Counted from the stretch's first letter, positions 16,835-25,201 are shown. The stretch: DNA of 64,000 nt from an uncultured Prevotellaceae bacterium (GCA_902771155.1 CACXVS010000006.1:3795-67794), one strand, 5' to 3'. Notes: generated by a model not told the origin, from the sequence alone. Numbers and translations: made by a program.

Positions 16835-17281
16835 TTATGCTTTAACTTTAAATATTGCCTTCTTTATTTCTGGTTCATCAACGATACAAGGTGCATGACC
16901 ATCCTGTGGGAAGAAGATCACCATCATACCAGGGGCCAGTGTCACGTAATCCTTAGGTTGCACTCCCTCATAAATCGTCATGTCCTTCCCTGCGTCATAC
17001 GTTGCGGCAGGCAGTTCTTCCAACGGCGTGTAGCCGTAAGTTTCGTCACACGAGATAGGAATCTGAATGTCTATCATCTTCACATGTGACTCAATAAAAC
17101 AAGTTTCCTTGGTACGCTGTGCGGCCACCTGAAGTTTCAATGACACCTCGTCGCCCTTAATCGGGTAACTACCAGCCTCCATCGTACTGAGGTCGTGCTG
17201 TTTCAGATAGTCCACCACCTCAGCAAACAAGGGGTTCAACTCCACGTAATGAACCAAATTGTCAATTGTATCGATAATCAT
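16835..17281 (-). CDS. YhcH/YjgK/YiaL family protein
   Basis: A 148-residue cupin-like protein of the YhcH/DUF386 family (related to the old EbgC beta subunit). Diagnostic parts are EAGSYPIKGDEVSLKLQ, ESHVKMIDIQIPISCDE and the metal-site region GMMVIFFPQDGHAPC. Some family members are proposed to act on sialic acid or other sugars as anomerase-like proteins, but the role here is unproven. It is 4 nt upstream of glgB and 13 nt downstream of the MORN gene, so the carbohydrate context is shared. Confidence 0.85.
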   Translation of the reverse strand: MIIDTIDNLVHYVELNPLFAEVVDYLKQHDLSTMEAGSYPIKGDEVSLKLQVAAQRTKETCFIESHVKMIDIQIPISCDETYGYTPLEELPAATYDAGKDMTIYEGVQPKDYVTLAPGMMVIFFPQDGHAPCIVDEPEIKKAIFKVKA

Positions 17282-17294
17282 AATATATATGTTT

Positions 17295-18416
17295 TTATTT
17301 CTTTAATTCTCTGTGACCACGAGTATAAACGCCACGAGCGGTAATCGTGCCATTGCGGTCTTTTTCTACAAACTCTCCATCACGGACATCGTCTTTATAG
17401 GTGCCCTCAAAACGCTTGCCATCCTTATCTTCCTCGATGGCAGCACCATTGCGCTTGCCGTTCTTAAAGATACCCTTGAATTTTGAACCGTCGGCAAAAC
17501 GCACAACGCACTCTCCGTGAGGTTGGCCGTTCTGGAAGCTACCTTCCACCATGTCGCCACCCTTTTTCGTCAGTTTGCCCTTGCCATGCTGTTTGTCGGC
17601 CTTCCATTGTCCCACATAGGTATCACCATTCTTCCATACGAACGTACCTTGTCCTTGCTTATCACCATTGGCAAACTGCCCAGTGTATTTATCACCATTG
17701 GCATATTTAAAGATACCCGAACCTGTACGGGCACCGTTTTCGTAATCACCTTCGTAGATATCGCCATTCTGAAACCTATAGATTCCTCGTCCATGCATCT
17801 TGTCGTTCGACCACTGGCCGGTATAAGTGTCACCGTCAGCATACTTGTATGTGCCTGTACCCGAGCGCATATTATCCTTCCAATCTCCATCGTAGCTCGA
17901 ACCGTCACCCCAGTCAAAGAAACCTTTGCCATGACGTTTGTCGTTCTGCCAGTCACCTTTGTAGAAGGCTCCTCCAGAGAAGACATACACCCCCTTACCA
18001 GAGCGCTTGTCCTGTTTCCATTCACCGTCATACTTGTCACCGTTATAGTAGTACATCACCCCATGGCCATGCTGGTAGTCACGAAACCAGAGTCCCTCAT
18101 AACGGTTGTTGTTCGAAAAATAATAGATACCCTGTCCATGCTGCTGGTCCTGAAACCATTCTCCTTCGTACTTCTCCCCGTCGAAGAAAGTATAGATGCC
18201 ATAGCCTTGACGCTTTCCTTTGTCATATTCTCCTTCATAGGTATTACCGTTCTTATAGGTAGTTTTACCTTTCCCATGAGGTTTTCCTGCCGACATCTCA
18301 CCATTGTATTCGCCCCCGTCTTTCGTGGTGGTCGAACCAAGCGTTATTTTCTGGGCTCCTGCGGCCATAGGGAGCAGGAGCAGTATCATTATAATAGAAT
18401 ATATATATTTTTTCAT
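17295..18416 (-). CDS. Secreted MORN-repeat protein
   Basis: A 373-residue protein made almost entirely of MORN repeats. It has a signal peptide (MKKYIYSIIMILLLLPMAAGAQ), then about 14 units of the form YxGxWxxxxxHGxG, spaced 23-24 residues, and a short charged C-terminus. MORN repeats form elongated beta-structures that bind lipids or proteins; the exported location suggests an envelope role. No enzyme domain is present. It is the first gene of the operon with yhcH-type, glgB and a membrane protein. Confidence 0.9.
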   Translation of the reverse strand: MKKYIYSIIMILLLLPMAAGAQKITLGSTTTKDGGEYNGEMSAGKPHGKGKTTYKNGNTYEGEYDKGKRQGYGIYTFFDGEKYEGEWFQDQQHGQGIYYFSNNNRYEGLWFRDYQHGHGVMYYYNGDKYDGEWKQDKRSGKGVYVFSGGAFYKGDWQNDKRHGKGFFDWGDGSSYDGDWKDNMRSGTGTYKYADGDTYTGQWSNDKMHGRGIYRFQNGDIYEGDYENGARTGSGIFKYANGDKYTGQFANGDKQGQGTFVWKNGDTYVGQWKADKQHGKGKLTKKGGDMVEGSFQNGQPHGECVVRFADGSKFKGIFKNGKRNGAAIEEDKDGKRFEGTYKDDVRDGEFVEKDRNGTITARGVYTRGHRELKK

Positions 18417-18442
18417 TATGTATCGTCTGTTATATTATTTTG

Positions 18443-18474
18443 CAAATTTACAGATAATTTCTGAGATAGCCAAA
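18443..18474 (-). promoter_or_regulatory. Promoter of the MORN-yhcH-glgB operon
   Basis: On the minus strand TTTG (18471-18474) and TAAATTTG (18443-18450) are spaced 20 nt. The ATG follows at 18416. Confidence 0.65.
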
Positions 18475-18525
18475 TGCGTGTACATAATTTAACGATATAA
18501 AGTGTATTTTACTACATTTTTTTGT

Positions 18526-18533
18526 TACCTTTG
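18526..18533 (+). promoter_or_regulatory. Promoter -7 element of kdsB, nearly leaderless
   Basis: TACCTTTG at 18526-18533 ends only 8 nt before the kdsB ATG at 18542, so the predicted mRNA leader is at most a few bases. Confidence 0.6.
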
Positions 18534-18541
18534 CAACCGTT

Positions 18542-19276
18542 ATGAAGTTTATAGCTATCATTCCTGCCCGCTACGCATCTACACGCTTTCCGGGCAAGCC
18601 GCTGGCAGTTCTCGGCGGAAAGACTGTCATCCAGAGAGTTTATGAGCAGGTTTCAAAGGTGCTCAGTGAGGCTTACGTGGCTACCGACGACGAGCATATT
18701 TTCGCTGCCGTCGAGGCTTTTGGTGGAAAGGCCATCATGACCCGCACTGATCACAAAAGTGGTACTGATCGCATCCAGGAGGCTGTCGAGAAGATAGGCT
18801 CTGATGCCGACGTCATCATCAACGTACAGGGCGACGAACCATTTATCCAACCGTCACAAATCGAGACGCTGATGCATCTCTTCGACAACCCAGAGACACA
18901 GATTGGCACGCTTGGCAAACCCTTCGAAAGCATCGAGGCTGTAGAGAATCCCAACTCACCCAAGATCGTGACTGATGTCCGTGGTTTCGCCCTCTATTTC
19001 AGTCGTAGCATCATACCATTTATAAGAGGTAAAGAACACCAAGAATGGTTTGGCCAGTATCCTTTCCTGAAGCACCTGGGCATCTATGCCTACCGTCGTG
19101 AGGTATTGGCAGAGGTAACCCAACTACCTCAGAGCAGTCTCGAAAAAGCAGAAAGTCTTGAACAGCTCCGCTGGCTGCAGAATGGTTACCGCATACGTGT
19201 GGGACTTACCGATGTAGAAACCGTCGGTATCGACACCCCCGAGGATCTGCAAAAAGCCGAAGCATTCCTTAAATAA
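18542..19276 (+). CDS. kdsB: 3-deoxy-manno-octulosonate cytidylyltransferase (CMP-Kdo synthetase)
   Basis: A 244-residue cytoplasmic enzyme that activates Kdo with CTP for the lipopolysaccharide inner core. The N-terminal nucleotide-binding segment IPARYASTRFPGKPLAVLGG is characteristic; VQGDEPFIQPSQIE and GIYAYRREVLAE with LEQLRWLQNGYRI are further family signatures. Length is normal (about 245-250). It is transcribed alone, with a very short leader and a hairpin terminator shared with the convergent dnaJ-like gene. Confidence 0.95.
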   Translation: MKFIAIIPARYASTRFPGKPLAVLGGKTVIQRVYEQVSKVLSEAYVATDDEHIFAAVEAFGGKAIMTRTDHKSGTDRIQEAVEKIGSDADVIINVQGDEPFIQPSQIETLMHLFDNPETQIGTLGKPFESIEAVENPNSPKIVTDVRGFALYFSRSIIPFIRGKEHQEWFGQYPFLKHLGIYAYRREVLAEVTQLPQSSLEKAESLEQLRWLQNGYRIRVGLTDVETVGIDTPEDLQKAEAFLK

Positions 19277-19280
19277 CGTG

Positions 19281-19307
19281 TGAAGGGAGCCCGTTAAGCT
19301 CCCTTCA
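19281..19307. terminator. Bidirectional terminator between kdsB and the dnaJ-like gene
   Basis: A perfect 10-bp stem (TGAAGGGAGC at 19281-19290 and its complement at 19298-19307) with a 7-nt loop lies 5 nt after the kdsB stop. The stop codon of the convergent gene falls in the loop. Confidence 0.7.
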
Positions 19308-19992
19308 TCTCTCTCAGCAGTGCTTTCTGACGCTCTGTCAGGTTAGTTGGCAGTTTCACCTGATAGGTGATAATCAGGTCACCAAATGTGCCATCACCCC
19401 TATCATAGCCCTTGCCACGCAGTCTCACCTTTGTGCCAGGCTGTGTCTCTGGTTTGATTTTCATCTTCACTTTTGATCCGTTCGACAACGTCATCATCAC
19501 CTCGCCACCCAATAATGCCGTAAAGAGGTCAATGCTCACTGTAGCGTTCATCTCACCTGAGTTCGTTCGCGTCTGACGGCCGAAGCCTGAGCCACCTGAC
19601 GAGAAGCCCTGAAAACCGCCAAAACCCCCACCCTGATGACCTTTACGTCCAAAAAGTTGCTCGAAGAAATCGCTGAAACCACCGCCACCCGTAAAGCCTG
19701 AGAAATCAAATCCACCAAAGGGATTACCACCTCCGGCTCCACTGCCAAAGCCACCAAACTGGTCAGCCTGTTTCCACTGCTCACCATATTGGTCGTACTT
19801 CTTACGCTTCTCGGGGTCGCCAATCACGTCATAAGCCTCCTGCAAGGCCTGGAACTTGGCCTGTGCCTTCGGGTCATCTGGATGCAGATCAGGATGGAAT
19901 TGCTTGGCACGTTTCAGATATGCCTTCTTCACATCCTTCTGCGGAATCGTCTTATCTACACCTAAGATTTTGTAATAGTCTATAAATGCCAT
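19294..19992 (-). CDS. Short DnaJ/CbpA-type J-domain co-chaperone
   Basis: A 232-residue protein. The J domain (residues 1-70) contains FIDYYKILGVDK and the invariant HPD in KQFHPDLHPDD, which stimulates DnaK. A long Gly/Phe-rich linker follows (about 80-145), then one beta-domain with VSIDLFTALLGGEV and the client-binding-type VRLRGKGY. Compared with CbpA (about 305) it lacks one C-terminal subdomain and has no zinc-finger CxxCxGxG. The start at 19992 is supported by a strong GGAGG eight nt before the ATG, unusual in Bacteroidetes; the upstream in-frame codons are not conserved in character. Confidence 0.85.
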   Translation of the reverse strand: MAFIDYYKILGVDKTIPQKDVKKAYLKRAKQFHPDLHPDDPKAQAKFQALQEAYDVIGDPEKRKKYDQYGEQWKQADQFGGFGSGAGGGNPFGGFDFSGFTGGGGFSDFFEQLFGRKGHQGGGFGGFQGFSSGGSGFGRQTRTNSGEMNATVSIDLFTALLGGEVMMTLSNGSKVKMKIKPETQPGTKVRLRGKGYDRGDGTFGDLIITYQVKLPTNLTERQKALLREMKGA

Positions 19993-20070
19993 AATGTTAC
20001 CCTCCTTTTCTATTATATTGTTTATCTGAAGACTAAGCAGCAAAAAGTGTGCCTAAAACACGCTGAAAAG

Positions 20071-20102
20071 TTTGGCAGTTTGGAATAATAATCGTATCTT
20101 TG
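20071..20102 (+). promoter_or_regulatory. Promoter of the 5'-nucleotidase operon
   Basis: TTTG (20071-20074) and TATCTTTG (20095-20102) are spaced 20 nt. The ATG is at 20121. Confidence 0.6.
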
Positions 20103-20120
20103 CCGAAAAATCGAGAATCA

Positions 20121-21884
20121 ATGAATAAAATCATCCTCACAACCATAGCAATGCTATGTTTCGCGACTACTATGACAGGTCAGCCATCCAAAACCGTTCG
20201 TTTTAAAGTAATAGAGACCAGCGATGTTCACGGTTATTTCTTCCCTTACGACTTTATGGAGAAACGTCCCCTAAAAGGAACTCTCTCACGGGCTAATACA
20301 TATATTAATAAGGAACGAGAGAAATACGGCAATGACCATTTCCTGCTCATCGACAATGGTGACATCCTTCAGGGCCAGCCCTGTGTATATTGGACGAACT
20401 ATGTAATGCCAGAGAACGAGAACTTGGCAGCACAGGTCATCAACTACATGCACTACGATGCAGAGACGGTAGGTAACCACGACATCGAACCGGGTCACAA
20501 AGTATATGACAAGTGGATACGCGAGGTACGTTGTCCGCTGCTCGGTGCCAACATCGTCAATGCCGGCTCTGATGGTACGGCCAATCCTAAGAATATCTAC
20601 AATGGTCTGCAACCTTACTCCATCCATTATATTGATGGTGTGAAGATTGCCATCATCGGCATGCTCACGCCCGCCATTCCCAACTGGCTCACTGAGAATG
20701 TCTGGAAAGGCATGGAATTTGAGGAGATGACCAGTTGTGCCAAGAAATGGGTCAAGTATATCAAAGAAGTAGAGCGCCCCGACCTCATCTTCGGTCTTTT
20801 CCACTCTGGTAAGGAAGGTGGCATCAAGACCGATGCCTACGAGGAAAACGCCACAGCTGCCGTTGCTCGCGAGGTGCCAGGCTTCGACATCATCTTCTTC
20901 GGCCACGACCATCAAGTCCACAACGAGTGGGTTACCAATACCGAAGGTCAGCAAGTACTCATCATCGACCCATCTTGTTATGTTAAGAATGTGGCCGAGG
21001 CTGAGATCGAACTCACCTTTAAGGATGGAACACTCTCCAAGAAAGATATCAAGGGGGAGATTGTCAGCGTACTTGATGAGCAGATTGACGAACAGATGGT
21101 CAGCCATTTCCAGAAGGATATAGACGCTGTGAAGACCTACGTGGACCGCAAGATCGGCTATTTCGAGAATTCCATCTACACACGTGACTGTTTCTTCGGC
21201 AATGCAGCCTTCACCGATCTCATCCACAACCTGCAGCTGCAAATTACTGGCGCCGATATCTCCATCACAGCTCCACTGTCGTTCAATGCTTCTATCAAGG
21301 CTGGTGACATCACGGTGGGCGACATGTTCAAACTCTACCGCTTTGAAAACCTGCTGCTCGTACTCCGCATGACGGGTGAGGAAATACACAAACATCTGGA
21401 GATGAGCTACGACCTATGGACCAACCAGATGACATCGCCCGACGATCATATCATGCTCCTTAGGGATGATAAAAGCGAAGACCAGCAGCGTGCAGGATTC
21501 AAGAACATGACCTTCAATTTCGACTCTGCCTGCGGTATCGACTATGAGGTTGATGTCACCAAGCCCAACGGTGAGAAGGTTCACATTTTAGGTATGACCA
21601 ACGGCGAACCCTTCGACGAGCACAAATGGTATAATGTGGCTATGAACAGCTATCGCGCTAATGGAGGCGGTGAACTGCTTACTATTGGTGCAGGCATTCC
21701 CAAAGATTCACTTACCAGCCGTATCGTTTTCAGCAGCGAACTCGACCAGCGACACTATCTGATGGAAGAAATTGAGCGTCAAGGCTCGGTCAATCCCCAA
21801 CCCAACCATAACTGGCGTTTCGTACCCGACGAATGGGCCAAGCCTGCTCTCGAACGTGATCGAAAAATACTCTTCGGAAAATAA
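20121..21884 (+). CDS. Exported 5'-nucleotidase / metallophosphatase (UshA-like)
   Basis: A 587-residue periplasmic or surface nucleotidase with a signal peptide (about residues 1-21). Metallophosphatase motifs are in order: ETSDVHGYFFPYDF, LIDNGDILQG, VGNHDIEPG, GLFHSG and FFGHDHQVHNEW; the C-terminal nucleotidase domain holds NGGGELLTIGAG and FKNMTFNFDSACGIDYEVD. Such enzymes release nucleosides and phosphate from nucleotides, or cleave 2',3'-cyclic nucleotides. The start at 20121 matches the signal peptide and promoter. The stop overlaps the nudC start by one base. Confidence 0.9.
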   Translation: MNKIILTTIAMLCFATTMTGQPSKTVRFKVIETSDVHGYFFPYDFMEKRPLKGTLSRANTYINKEREKYGNDHFLLIDNGDILQGQPCVYWTNYVMPENENLAAQVINYMHYDAETVGNHDIEPGHKVYDKWIREVRCPLLGANIVNAGSDGTANPKNIYNGLQPYSIHYIDGVKIAIIGMLTPAIPNWLTENVWKGMEFEEMTSCAKKWVKYIKEVERPDLIFGLFHSGKEGGIKTDAYEENATAAVAREVPGFDIIFFGHDHQVHNEWVTNTEGQQVLIIDPSCYVKNVAEAEIELTFKDGTLSKKDIKGEIVSVLDEQIDEQMVSHFQKDIDAVKTYVDRKIGYFENSIYTRDCFFGNAAFTDLIHNLQLQITGADISITAPLSFNASIKAGDITVGDMFKLYRFENLLLVLRMTGEEIHKHLEMSYDLWTNQMTSPDDHIMLLRDDKSEDQQRAGFKNMTFNFDSACGIDYEVDVTKPNGEKVHILGMTNGEPFDEHKWYNVAMNSYRANGGGELLTIGAGIPKDSLTSRIVFSSELDQRHYLMEEIERQGSVNPQPNHNWRFVPDEWAKPALERDRKILFGK

Positions 21885-22654
21885 TGAAACAATACTACTA
21901 CGTATTCTGCAAAGAAGACCTGCTGCTCGAGAAGACTCCCGACGGTGGTTATACTATTCCGCTTCAAGAAGAGCCTCCAACGGAGGTAAAGCCTTGGACG
22001 AATGTGATGAACATCACCCCCATGGCCGACGGCACCCCCGTCAAGACCTACCGCATCGATGCCCCCGTCACCGGTGATTCCCGCTACGAGATGTGCGGTC
22101 TGCGCCAGAGCTACTACAAACTTGAGCGTCCACTCTATCTGAAAGGTGGCAAATGTCAGGAACTGCTCTATTGGGATCAGAATACCAAATACTGTGGTGT
22201 CTGTGGCGCCCCGATGCGCATGGATACCGACATCTCCAAGAAGTGCACCGAGTGCGGTAAGGAGATATGGCCTCAGCTGGCCACAGCCGTCATCGTACTC
22301 ATCCATAAGGGCGACGAAGTATTACTCGTGCGTGCCAAGAATTTCAAACGCGACTTCTTCGGCCTCGTGGCAGGCTTCGTCGAGACGGGCGAAACCCTCG
22401 AAGAAGCCGTAGCCCGCGAAGCTCTCGAAGAGACTGGCGTCACCATCACCAACATCCGTTATTTCGGCTCCCAGCCGTGGCCCTACCCCTGCGGCCTGAT
22501 GGTAGGCTTCAATGCCGACTACGTCTCAGGCGACATCCACCTCCAAGCCAGCGAAATAGCAAAGGGAGGCTGGTTCCGTAAGGACAACCTCCCCAACATC
22601 CCCGAGCCTCTCTCCATCGCCAGAATGCTCCTCGACGCCTGGCTTAAGTCTTGA
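21884..22654 (+). CDS. nudC: NAD+ diphosphatase (NADH pyrophosphatase), Nudix, zinc-ribbon
   Basis: A 256-residue NudC-type enzyme that splits NAD(H) to NMN(H) and AMP and can remove NAD caps from RNA. A zinc ribbon (YCGVCGAPM ... KCTECGKE) precedes the Nudix box GxVETGETLEEAVAREALEETGV near residues 166-188, and SQPWPYPCGLMVGF is the NudC-specific segment (SQPWPFPxS in the classic family). The ATG at 21884 shares a base with the preceding stop, so it is coupled to the nucleotidase; both act on nucleotides. Confidence 0.93.
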   Translation: MKQYYYVFCKEDLLLEKTPDGGYTIPLQEEPPTEVKPWTNVMNITPMADGTPVKTYRIDAPVTGDSRYEMCGLRQSYYKLERPLYLKGGKCQELLYWDQNTKYCGVCGAPMRMDTDISKKCTECGKEIWPQLATAVIVLIHKGDEVLLVRAKNFKRDFFGLVAGFVETGETLEEAVAREALEETGVTITNIRYFGSQPWPYPCGLMVGFNADYVSGDIHLQASEIAKGGWFRKDNLPNIPEPLSIARMLLDAWLKS

Positions 22655-22674
22655 TAAATAGTACTTTCCTTCGG

Positions 22675-22791
22675 TTATTGCTGGGCCTCACCGCGAACCA
22701 TGTGAAAATCATCATCCATCGCTTTGATGAAAGGCTCCCAGTTGTCAAGATGCAGTTTGTACAACTTACCATCTAATGTTTTAAACCCCAT
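22675..22791 (-). CDS. Possible 38-residue small protein
   Basis: An open frame from ATG at 22791 to TAA at 22675 encodes MGFKTLDGKLYKLHLDNWEP and 18 further residues. The composition looks protein-like (aromatic, balanced charge), but there is no recognised family, no good promoter and no strong ribosome site. It lies in a decayed intergenic stretch next to a MITE-like element, so it may be a remnant or a real small gene. Confidence 0.3.
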   Translation of the reverse strand: MGFKTLDGKLYKLHLDNWEPFIKAMDDDFHMVRGEAQQ

Positions 22792-22920
22792 GTTAATAAC
22801 AGTTTTTGGGTGGTTTCGTTATAACTAGCTAGCATTTTCATCTTCTACCTCTTCTTCTGCTTCAACATCTTTATCTGCAACAACAATGCAAATGCATTTT
22901 GCATGTAAACCTATGTTTTT

Positions 22921-23101
22921 CGTCTTACGGCTTACAGATTACAGTTTTATAGAGAGCGATATACGGAACATGGCAAAAAGTGTGTTTTACACACTATAAT
23001 ATAATACTATATATATAATATATATATTATATATATAGTAAATTTTGTACTCAATTATACGAGGGCATCTGAGAAAACTGTAAACTGTAAGCTGTAAGAC
23101 G
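22921..23101. mobile_element. MITE-like element with 28-bp imperfect terminal inverted repeats
   Basis: The left arm 22921-22948 and right arm 23074-23101 are inverted copies matching at 26 of 28 positions; each is built from short TGTAARC-type units (right arm: ACTGTAAACTGTAAGCTGTA). The 125-bp interior is AT-rich, contains a hairpin AGTGTGT/ACACACT (22979-22995) and a 36-bp perfect palindrome, and encodes nothing. Size and form fit a miniature inverted-repeat element or a folded intergenic repeat. No clear target-site duplication was seen, so transposition is inferred. Confidence 0.55.
23005..23040. repeat. 36-bp perfect AT palindrome
   Basis: Bases 23005-23040 are an exact palindrome made of TA steps with TACTATATATATAA at the left edge and its complement at the right. 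It lies at the centre of the MITE-like element and could extrude as a cruciform. Confidence 0.8.
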
Positions 23102-23156
23102 GATATAAGACAAATTTTAATAGCGTGTCTTTTTTTGTGTCTTTTTTGCATTTTTA

Positions 23157-23188
23157 TTTGCAAGGGTGATGAAATATTCGTACCTTTG
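23157..23188 (+). promoter_or_regulatory. Promoter of the HU-like pseudogene
   Basis: TTTG (23157-23160) and TACCTTTG (23181-23188) are spaced 20 nt and look intact. The predicted leader to the ATG at 23374 is about 180 nt. Confidence 0.55.
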
Positions 23189-23373
23189 CAGTGTCAAATG
23201 AAAGATGTAGCGACAGCGGGTATTAAGGCAAAAAAATTGCGAGAATTAATTCTAGAAATTGCGCGCATTAATAGGAACAAGATTTTCACTTAATGGCCCT
23301 TCATAACTGCTCTAAAAGGCGACAACGAGAGAACTAATAAAATTATTAACAAAAACTAAACTAGATTAAAATT

Positions 23374-23606
23374 ATGGCTATTAAAGTAACACCTCAATCC
23401 AGATCACTTGTCTGGACGAAGAGGGCAACGTGCTGAAGCGTGTGACCTCGGGCGACAGCGGTGACATCGAGGACCCTGATCAGGAGAACCAGAATCAGGG
23501 CGGTGAGAACAACGGTCAGAGTGGCGGCTCAACCTCTGGTGATCAGGGTGGCAACCAGGGCGGTGGAGACCCAGACCCCGAGGAAGACGATCAGGGGAAG
23601 AATTGA
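23374..23606 (+). pseudogene. HU-like DNA-binding protein gene with internal deletion
   Basis: The start MAIKVTPQSR is that of Bacteroidales HU-like (DNABP-hu-like) proteins, and 23397-23606 read in another frame give IQITCLDEEGNVLKRVTSGD and a Gly/Gln/Asp-rich tail, the usual C-terminus of that family. The DNA-binding core of roughly 100 codons between them is missing and the frame is shifted, so translation from the ATG stops after about 20 residues. The junction reads CAATCCAGATCAC; both family ends could carry TCCAGA, which suggests a microhomology deletion. The promoter upstream is intact, so the RNA may still be made. Confidence 0.7.
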
Positions 23607-23653
23607 GCCAAATTGAAAATGCAGGCCCCGATGCTGTAAAACCAAGAAGATGG

Positions 23654-25201
23654 TTAGAATGGTAAGGGGCCGTTGTCGGAGGGAGGGGGGATGACGGTAC
23701 TGTCGCCAAAGGAATCGAAGCCGTCGGCTGGGGGATTGTCACCGCCGTTGAGTTTGGAGCCGACAATCTCGCCTCCAGTCGGGGTGCGATTGCCGAGGTT
23801 CTTGTCCTCGGGATTCTCGAAACGGGTAAACTCGCCCCGGAAGGAGAGCAGCACATCGCCCGTGGCACCCTTACGGTGCTTGGCTATGATAATCTGGGCC
23901 ATGCCACGAAGGTCGCGGCCGTTGTCGTCCTGATAGATGTGATAGTACTCGGGACGATGCACGAAGATGACCATATCAGCATCTTGCTCGATGGCACCCG
24001 ACTCACGAAGGTCACTCAGTTGGGGGCGCTTACCTTCAAGACCCTCTCGACTCTCGACACCACGATTCAACTGACTCAAGGCGAGAATGGGGATATCCAA
24101 CTCCTTGGCCAATCCCTTGAGAGAGCGTGAAATGGTGGAAACCTCTTCTTGACGGGAGGAGAAACGCATGCCGTTGGCGTTCATCAGCTGAAGATAGTCG
24201 ATCATGATGAGTTTGACACCGTGCTCACGAACGAGGCGACGGGCCTTGGTGCGCAGTTCGAAGACAGACAGACCAGGTGTGTCATCAACATAAAGAGGAG
24301 CACCAAGCAGGGTGTTGATGCGCTTGTCGAGTCGTTCCCATTCATCGCGCTGCAACTGACCATTCAGAATCTTTGAGCCCTGAATCTCACAGGCATTCGA
24401 GATCAGACGGTTTACCAACTGCACATTCGACATTTCAAGAGAGAAGAAGGCCATGGGAATCCTGAGGTCGGCAGCGATATTCTTAGCCATCGACAGGGCA
24501 AACGAGGTCTTACCCATGGCAGGGCGTCCGGCAATGATCACCAAGTCGGAAGCCTGCCAACCACTGGTAATATCGTCGAGTTTATGATAACCCGTAGAGA
24601 CACCAGTGAGTCCGTCGGAGTTCTTGGCTGCATTCTGTATGGTCTTCACAGCCTGAGCAATCACTGGATCGATGGCCGTATAGTCTTTCTTCATGTTGCG
24701 CTGCGAGAGTTCGAAGAGTGATCCCTCGGCCTCCTGCATCAAATCCTCCACATCGATGGTCTCGTCGAACGCCTTGGTCTCAATGACACTTGCAAACGAG
24801 ATGAGCTGGCGGGCCAGGGATTTCTGCGCGATGATATTGGCATGAAACTCGATATTGGCAGAAGAGGCCACGCGTGAACTGAGTTCTGCAACATAGGTTG
24901 GTCCCCCTACTTCATCGAGAGTGCCAAGTTTGGCAAGTTGTTCGGTCACTGTGAGCACATCGACGGGTTTCTCTGCCATGCTCAGGTCACGAATGGCTGT
25001 ATAAACCATCTGGTTACGAGGCTCGTAAAAACTCTCGGGGCGCAATATCTCACATACAACAGCATAGGCATCCTTGTCGATCATCAAGGCTCCAAGAACG
25101 GCCTTCTCCACCTCGATAGCCTGAGGCTGCAGATGACCATAAGTATTATCAACAGGCTGTTGTTTTCTCTGTCTTCGTTGGGTATTGTTTTGTTCTGGCA
25201 T
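23654..25201 (-). CDS. dnaB: Replicative DNA helicase DnaB
   Basis: A 515-residue hexameric replication-fork helicase. The N-terminal domain starts at LQPQAIEVEKAVLGALMIDK; the RecA-like C-terminal domain has Walker A GRPAMGKTSFAL, Walker B region LIMIDYLQLMN, and LSQLNRGVESR. A Gly/Pro/Asn-rich tail ends the protein, longer than in E. coli DnaB (471). No intein is present. It starts 9 nt after the rarA stop, so the two genes are one transcript in the order rarA-dnaB. Confidence 0.95.
   Translation of the reverse strand: MPEQNNTQRRQRKQQPVDNTYGHLQPQAIEVEKAVLGALMIDKDAYAVVCEILRPESFYEPRNQMVYTAIRDLSMAEKPVDVLTVTEQLAKLGTLDEVGGPTYVAELSSRVASSANIEFHANIIAQKSLARQLISFASVIETKAFDETIDVEDLMQEAEGSLFELSQRNMKKDYTAIDPVIAQAVKTIQNAAKNSDGLTGVSTGYHKLDDITSGWQASDLVIIAGRPAMGKTSFALSMAKNIAADLRIPMAFFSLEMSNVQLVNRLISNACEIQGSKILNGQLQRDEWERLDKRINTLLGAPLYVDDTPGLSVFELRTKARRLVREHGVKLIMIDYLQLMNANGMRFSSRQEEVSTISRSLKGLAKELDIPILALSQLNRGVESREGLEGKRPQLSDLRESGAIEQDADMVIFVHRPEYYHIYQDDNGRDLRGMAQIIIAKHRKGATGDVLLSFRGEFTRFENPEDKNLGNRTPTGGEIVGSKLNGGDNPPADGFDSFGDSTVIPPPSDNGPLPF

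Larger units (their letters stand above)
22655..23373. other. Gene-poor, decayed 0.7-kb stretch
   Basis: Between nudC and the broken HU-like gene I see no intact large gene. The stretch holds a possible 38-residue ORF (22675-22791), an acidic C-terminal-like open fragment on the minus strand ending at TAG 22825-22827, a MITE-like inverted repeat (22921-23101) with an AT palindrome, and a promoter (23157-23188) with a leader of about 180 nt leading to the HU-like pseudogene. Confidence 0.7.

Noticed and set aside
17517..18464. Long plus-strand open frame of 315 codons
   Set aside because: It is antisense to the MORN gene; its regular repeats of Ile/Thr/Val are simply the complement of the MORN repeats.
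20286..21395. Minus-strand open frame of 369 codons
   Set aside because: It is antisense to the 5'-nucleotidase, which has all metallophosphatase motifs and a promoter; the reverse frame has none.
23005..23040. AT palindrome as a replication origin
   Set aside because: There are no DnaA-box clusters, and the surrounding structure looks like a MITE-like element; proximity to dnaB is not evidence for an origin.
23404..23868. Minus-strand open frame of 154 codons at the dnaB 3' end
   Set aside because: It overlaps both the dnaB end and the HU-like remnant in a low-complexity GC-rich stretch, and the peptide is Pro/Ser/Arg-rich without family features.
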